Assembly (NCBI RefSeq): GCF_009730915.1
Contig: NC_052480.1
Coordinates: 930,001-994,000 of the forward strand
Direction: 5' to 3'
Origin: Dioscorea cayenensis subsp. rotundata
Lineage: Eukaryota; Streptophyta; Magnoliopsida; Dioscoreales; Dioscoreaceae
DNA: 64,000 bases
Every line of letters starts with the position of its first letter. Position 1 is the first letter of the stretch. This document shows positions 62,990-64,000 of this stretch, in pieces. Under the pieces are notes generated by a model. That model had not been told where the DNA came from, ran no database searches, and saw only the letters and a program-made list of their open reading frames with translations. A program made the translations under genes and the position numbers.

Positions 62990-63109
62990 GAACGGTAGGG
63001 GGTAAAAGGGAAGTTAAACACTAACGGAAGGGTTGTCCGTGGTGTGTAAAAGTAGGAGGGGGTTTTTGGGAAGTTTTGAAAATTACGAGGGGTGAACAGT
63101 AATTTTCCC
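62990..63109. repeat. Right terminal region of the large MULE
   Basis: Ends GGGAAGTTTTGAAAATTACG then GGGGTGAACAGTAATTTTCCC. The small MULE's right end at 7250-7365 matches it closely (GGAAGGGTTGTC, GGGAAGTTTTGAAATTAT). Confidence 0.88.
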
Positions 63110-63315
63110 TATTAAATATGGTTTAAAATTATTAATTAAAATTTTATATATAATATTAAAAAGAAAAGCCCAAAATGGCTGGAGAAGGGCTTCACGAGCA
63201 ATAGATAAAGAGAAACCCTAACCCTAAATTCAAAACCCTAATCCCCACTTCATCTCCATCTCCATCTCCATCCCCACTTTCAACCAAAAGGAAACCCTAG
63301 TGCGGAGCATCCGAG
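63110..63315 (+). promoter_or_regulatory. MAK16 promoter with telo-box and site II motif
   Basis: AAACCCTAACCCTAAA at about 63213-63228 is a telo-box, repeated in shorter form by AAACCCTAA just after it. AGCCCA near 63168 is a reversed site II element (TGGGCT). Telo-box plus site II is the usual pair in plant ribosome-biogenesis promoters, which fits MAK16. A (CCATCT)n run lies at about 63250-63274. The MULE boundary is ~100 bp upstream of the telo-box. Confidence 0.75.
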
Positions 63316-63586
63316 ATGCAGCACGACGAATTGATATGGCAAGTTATCAGGCACAATCACTGCAGCTTCATGGCCAAGTACCACCAATCAACTCTCATCC
63401 TTTGCGGCTTCGCTTCAAATCCATGAATTTTTTTTCCTAGTTTCTGAAAGATTGAAGCTTTTGTGTTCGTTTGCAGGATCACGACGGGGAATTTTTGTAA
63501 GAATCCGTATAATGCCACGGGCATCTGCAATCGAAGCTCTTGCCCACTTGCCAACAGCCGTTACGCCACCATCCGCGACCACGAAG
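63316..63586 (+). CDS. MAK16: MAK16 ribosome-biogenesis protein (first two exons)
   Basis: Nucleolar protein needed for 60S ribosomal subunit maturation. Exon 1 is 63316-63377 ([21 protein letters not shown]), exon 2 63477-63586 ([36 protein letters not shown]), joined in phase 2. The cysteine series FCKNPYN...[11 protein letters not shown] is the family's conserved N-terminal signature. ATG 63316 is the only start giving the canonical N-terminus. The next exon (expected VCYLYMKTIERAH-like) is not seen before 64000, so intron 2 runs off the window and the gene is partial. Confidence 0.95.
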
Positions 63587-64000
63587 GTCTGCAATCCCTC
63601 TTTGTTGTTTTCTTGAGCTTGATGTTACTGTTTTGTTTACTTTTGAGATCTTTGATTGGAGTTTAGCATCATTGGCACTGAAGATTTGAATTTCATATGC
63701 TTTTACATGATTTGAATGTCTTATAATTTTGGTCATGTCTTGACAAAGAGGACAGTGAGGATGTTGTTTGTTGGATTTAGATTGGAGGATGATTTGTGTA
63801 GTTAGTTATATTTTCCAAATTAGTTTCTGTGAAGAATTCAAAACACAGTAGCATGTTTCTGAATGCTGTGAGAGATGGGAACGGTGGTGAAGTTAAACAG
63901 AGCTTTTGGTTTGCATTGATAGAGGATTAGAGAATGGAGAAAAGTGTATTTCATATGAACTCTTTAACAAAGCAGGTGTAAATTGTAGAAGGTTAAGTAT

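Larger units (their letters stand above)
53583..63118. mobile_element. Large MULE with Ulp1-like protease and MURA transposase genes
   Basis: Element 53592-63109 (9,518 bp) inside a perfect 9-bp duplication TATTAAATA at 53583-53591 and 63110-63118. The left end begins GTGGAAATTGCC and the right end, reversed, begins GGGAAAATTACTG; CAAAAACCCCCTCCT is shared within both ends. It carries a protease gene on the plus strand (about 54.5-57.7 kb) and a transposase gene on the minus strand (about 60.8-58.3 kb), converging, plus a second shortened transposase-like segment at 61.5-63.0 kb. GC-rich exon blocks alternate with AT-rich spacers rich in GTTTAA. MULEs with Ulp1-like genes are known in plants (Kaonashi type). 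Both genes contain many frame breaks. Confidence 0.93.

Overview
This is nuclear DNA from a flowering plant: split genes with short coding exons and canonical GT/AG introns, AT-rich spacers with many (TA)n runs, a plant-type tRNA-Phe gene, and plant gene families (group A bZIP, ASR, citrate-binding protein, UPF0496, plastid thioredoxin y, MAK16). The species cannot be read from the sequence. ASR genes are absent from Arabidopsis, and the repeat style would fit a non-grass monocot such as a yam, but that is a guess.

Layout. 0.3-2.3 kb: minus-strand bZIP factor of the ABI5/GBF4 kind. 2.4-10 kb: AT-rich spacer holding a 2.4-kb Mutator-like element (MULE) with a perfect 9-bp target duplication, and a LINE tail. 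10-37.3 kb: six head-to-tail FAD-dependent monooxygenase genes (called MO-1 to MO-6 here). MO-2, MO-4 and MO-6 read cleanly, MO-1 is a divergent member, MO-3 has two extra bases in exon 1, and MO-5 is a pseudogene split by two insertions, one of them a hAT element with a perfect 8-bp target duplication. A broken Ty1/copia element and a solo LTR sit in the tandem-repeat DNA between MO-4 and MO-5. 38-44 kb: a UPF0496 membrane protein gene, a tRNA-Phe gene inside its probable first intron, a frameshifted citrate-binding protein gene plus a second 3' fragment of the same family, and a two-exon ASR gene. 45.8-48.7 kb: 5'-truncated LINE. 49.6-51.6 kb: thioredoxin y. 52.1-53.3 kb: second LINE fragment. 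53.6-63.1 kb: a 9.5-kb MULE with a 9-bp target duplication, carrying a Ulp1-like (C48) protease gene on the plus strand and a MURA transposase gene on the minus strand, both decayed. 63.3 kb to the end: the first two exons of MAK16.

How the parts relate. The MO array grew by tandem duplication: exon lengths, intron phases, roughly 250 bp of promoter and a short 3'-UTR motif are shared between copies. Later insertions (copia, solo LTR, hAT, LINE pieces) landed mainly in its AT-rich spacers and in the dying copy MO-5. The large MULE ends only about 200 bp before the MAK16 start codon, next to the telo-box elements that probably drive that gene. The part closest to an unusual system is the protease-plus-transposase MULE, whose spacers are loaded with a GTTTAA hexamer that mostly follows the direction of transcription, together with its small relative at 5-7 kb.
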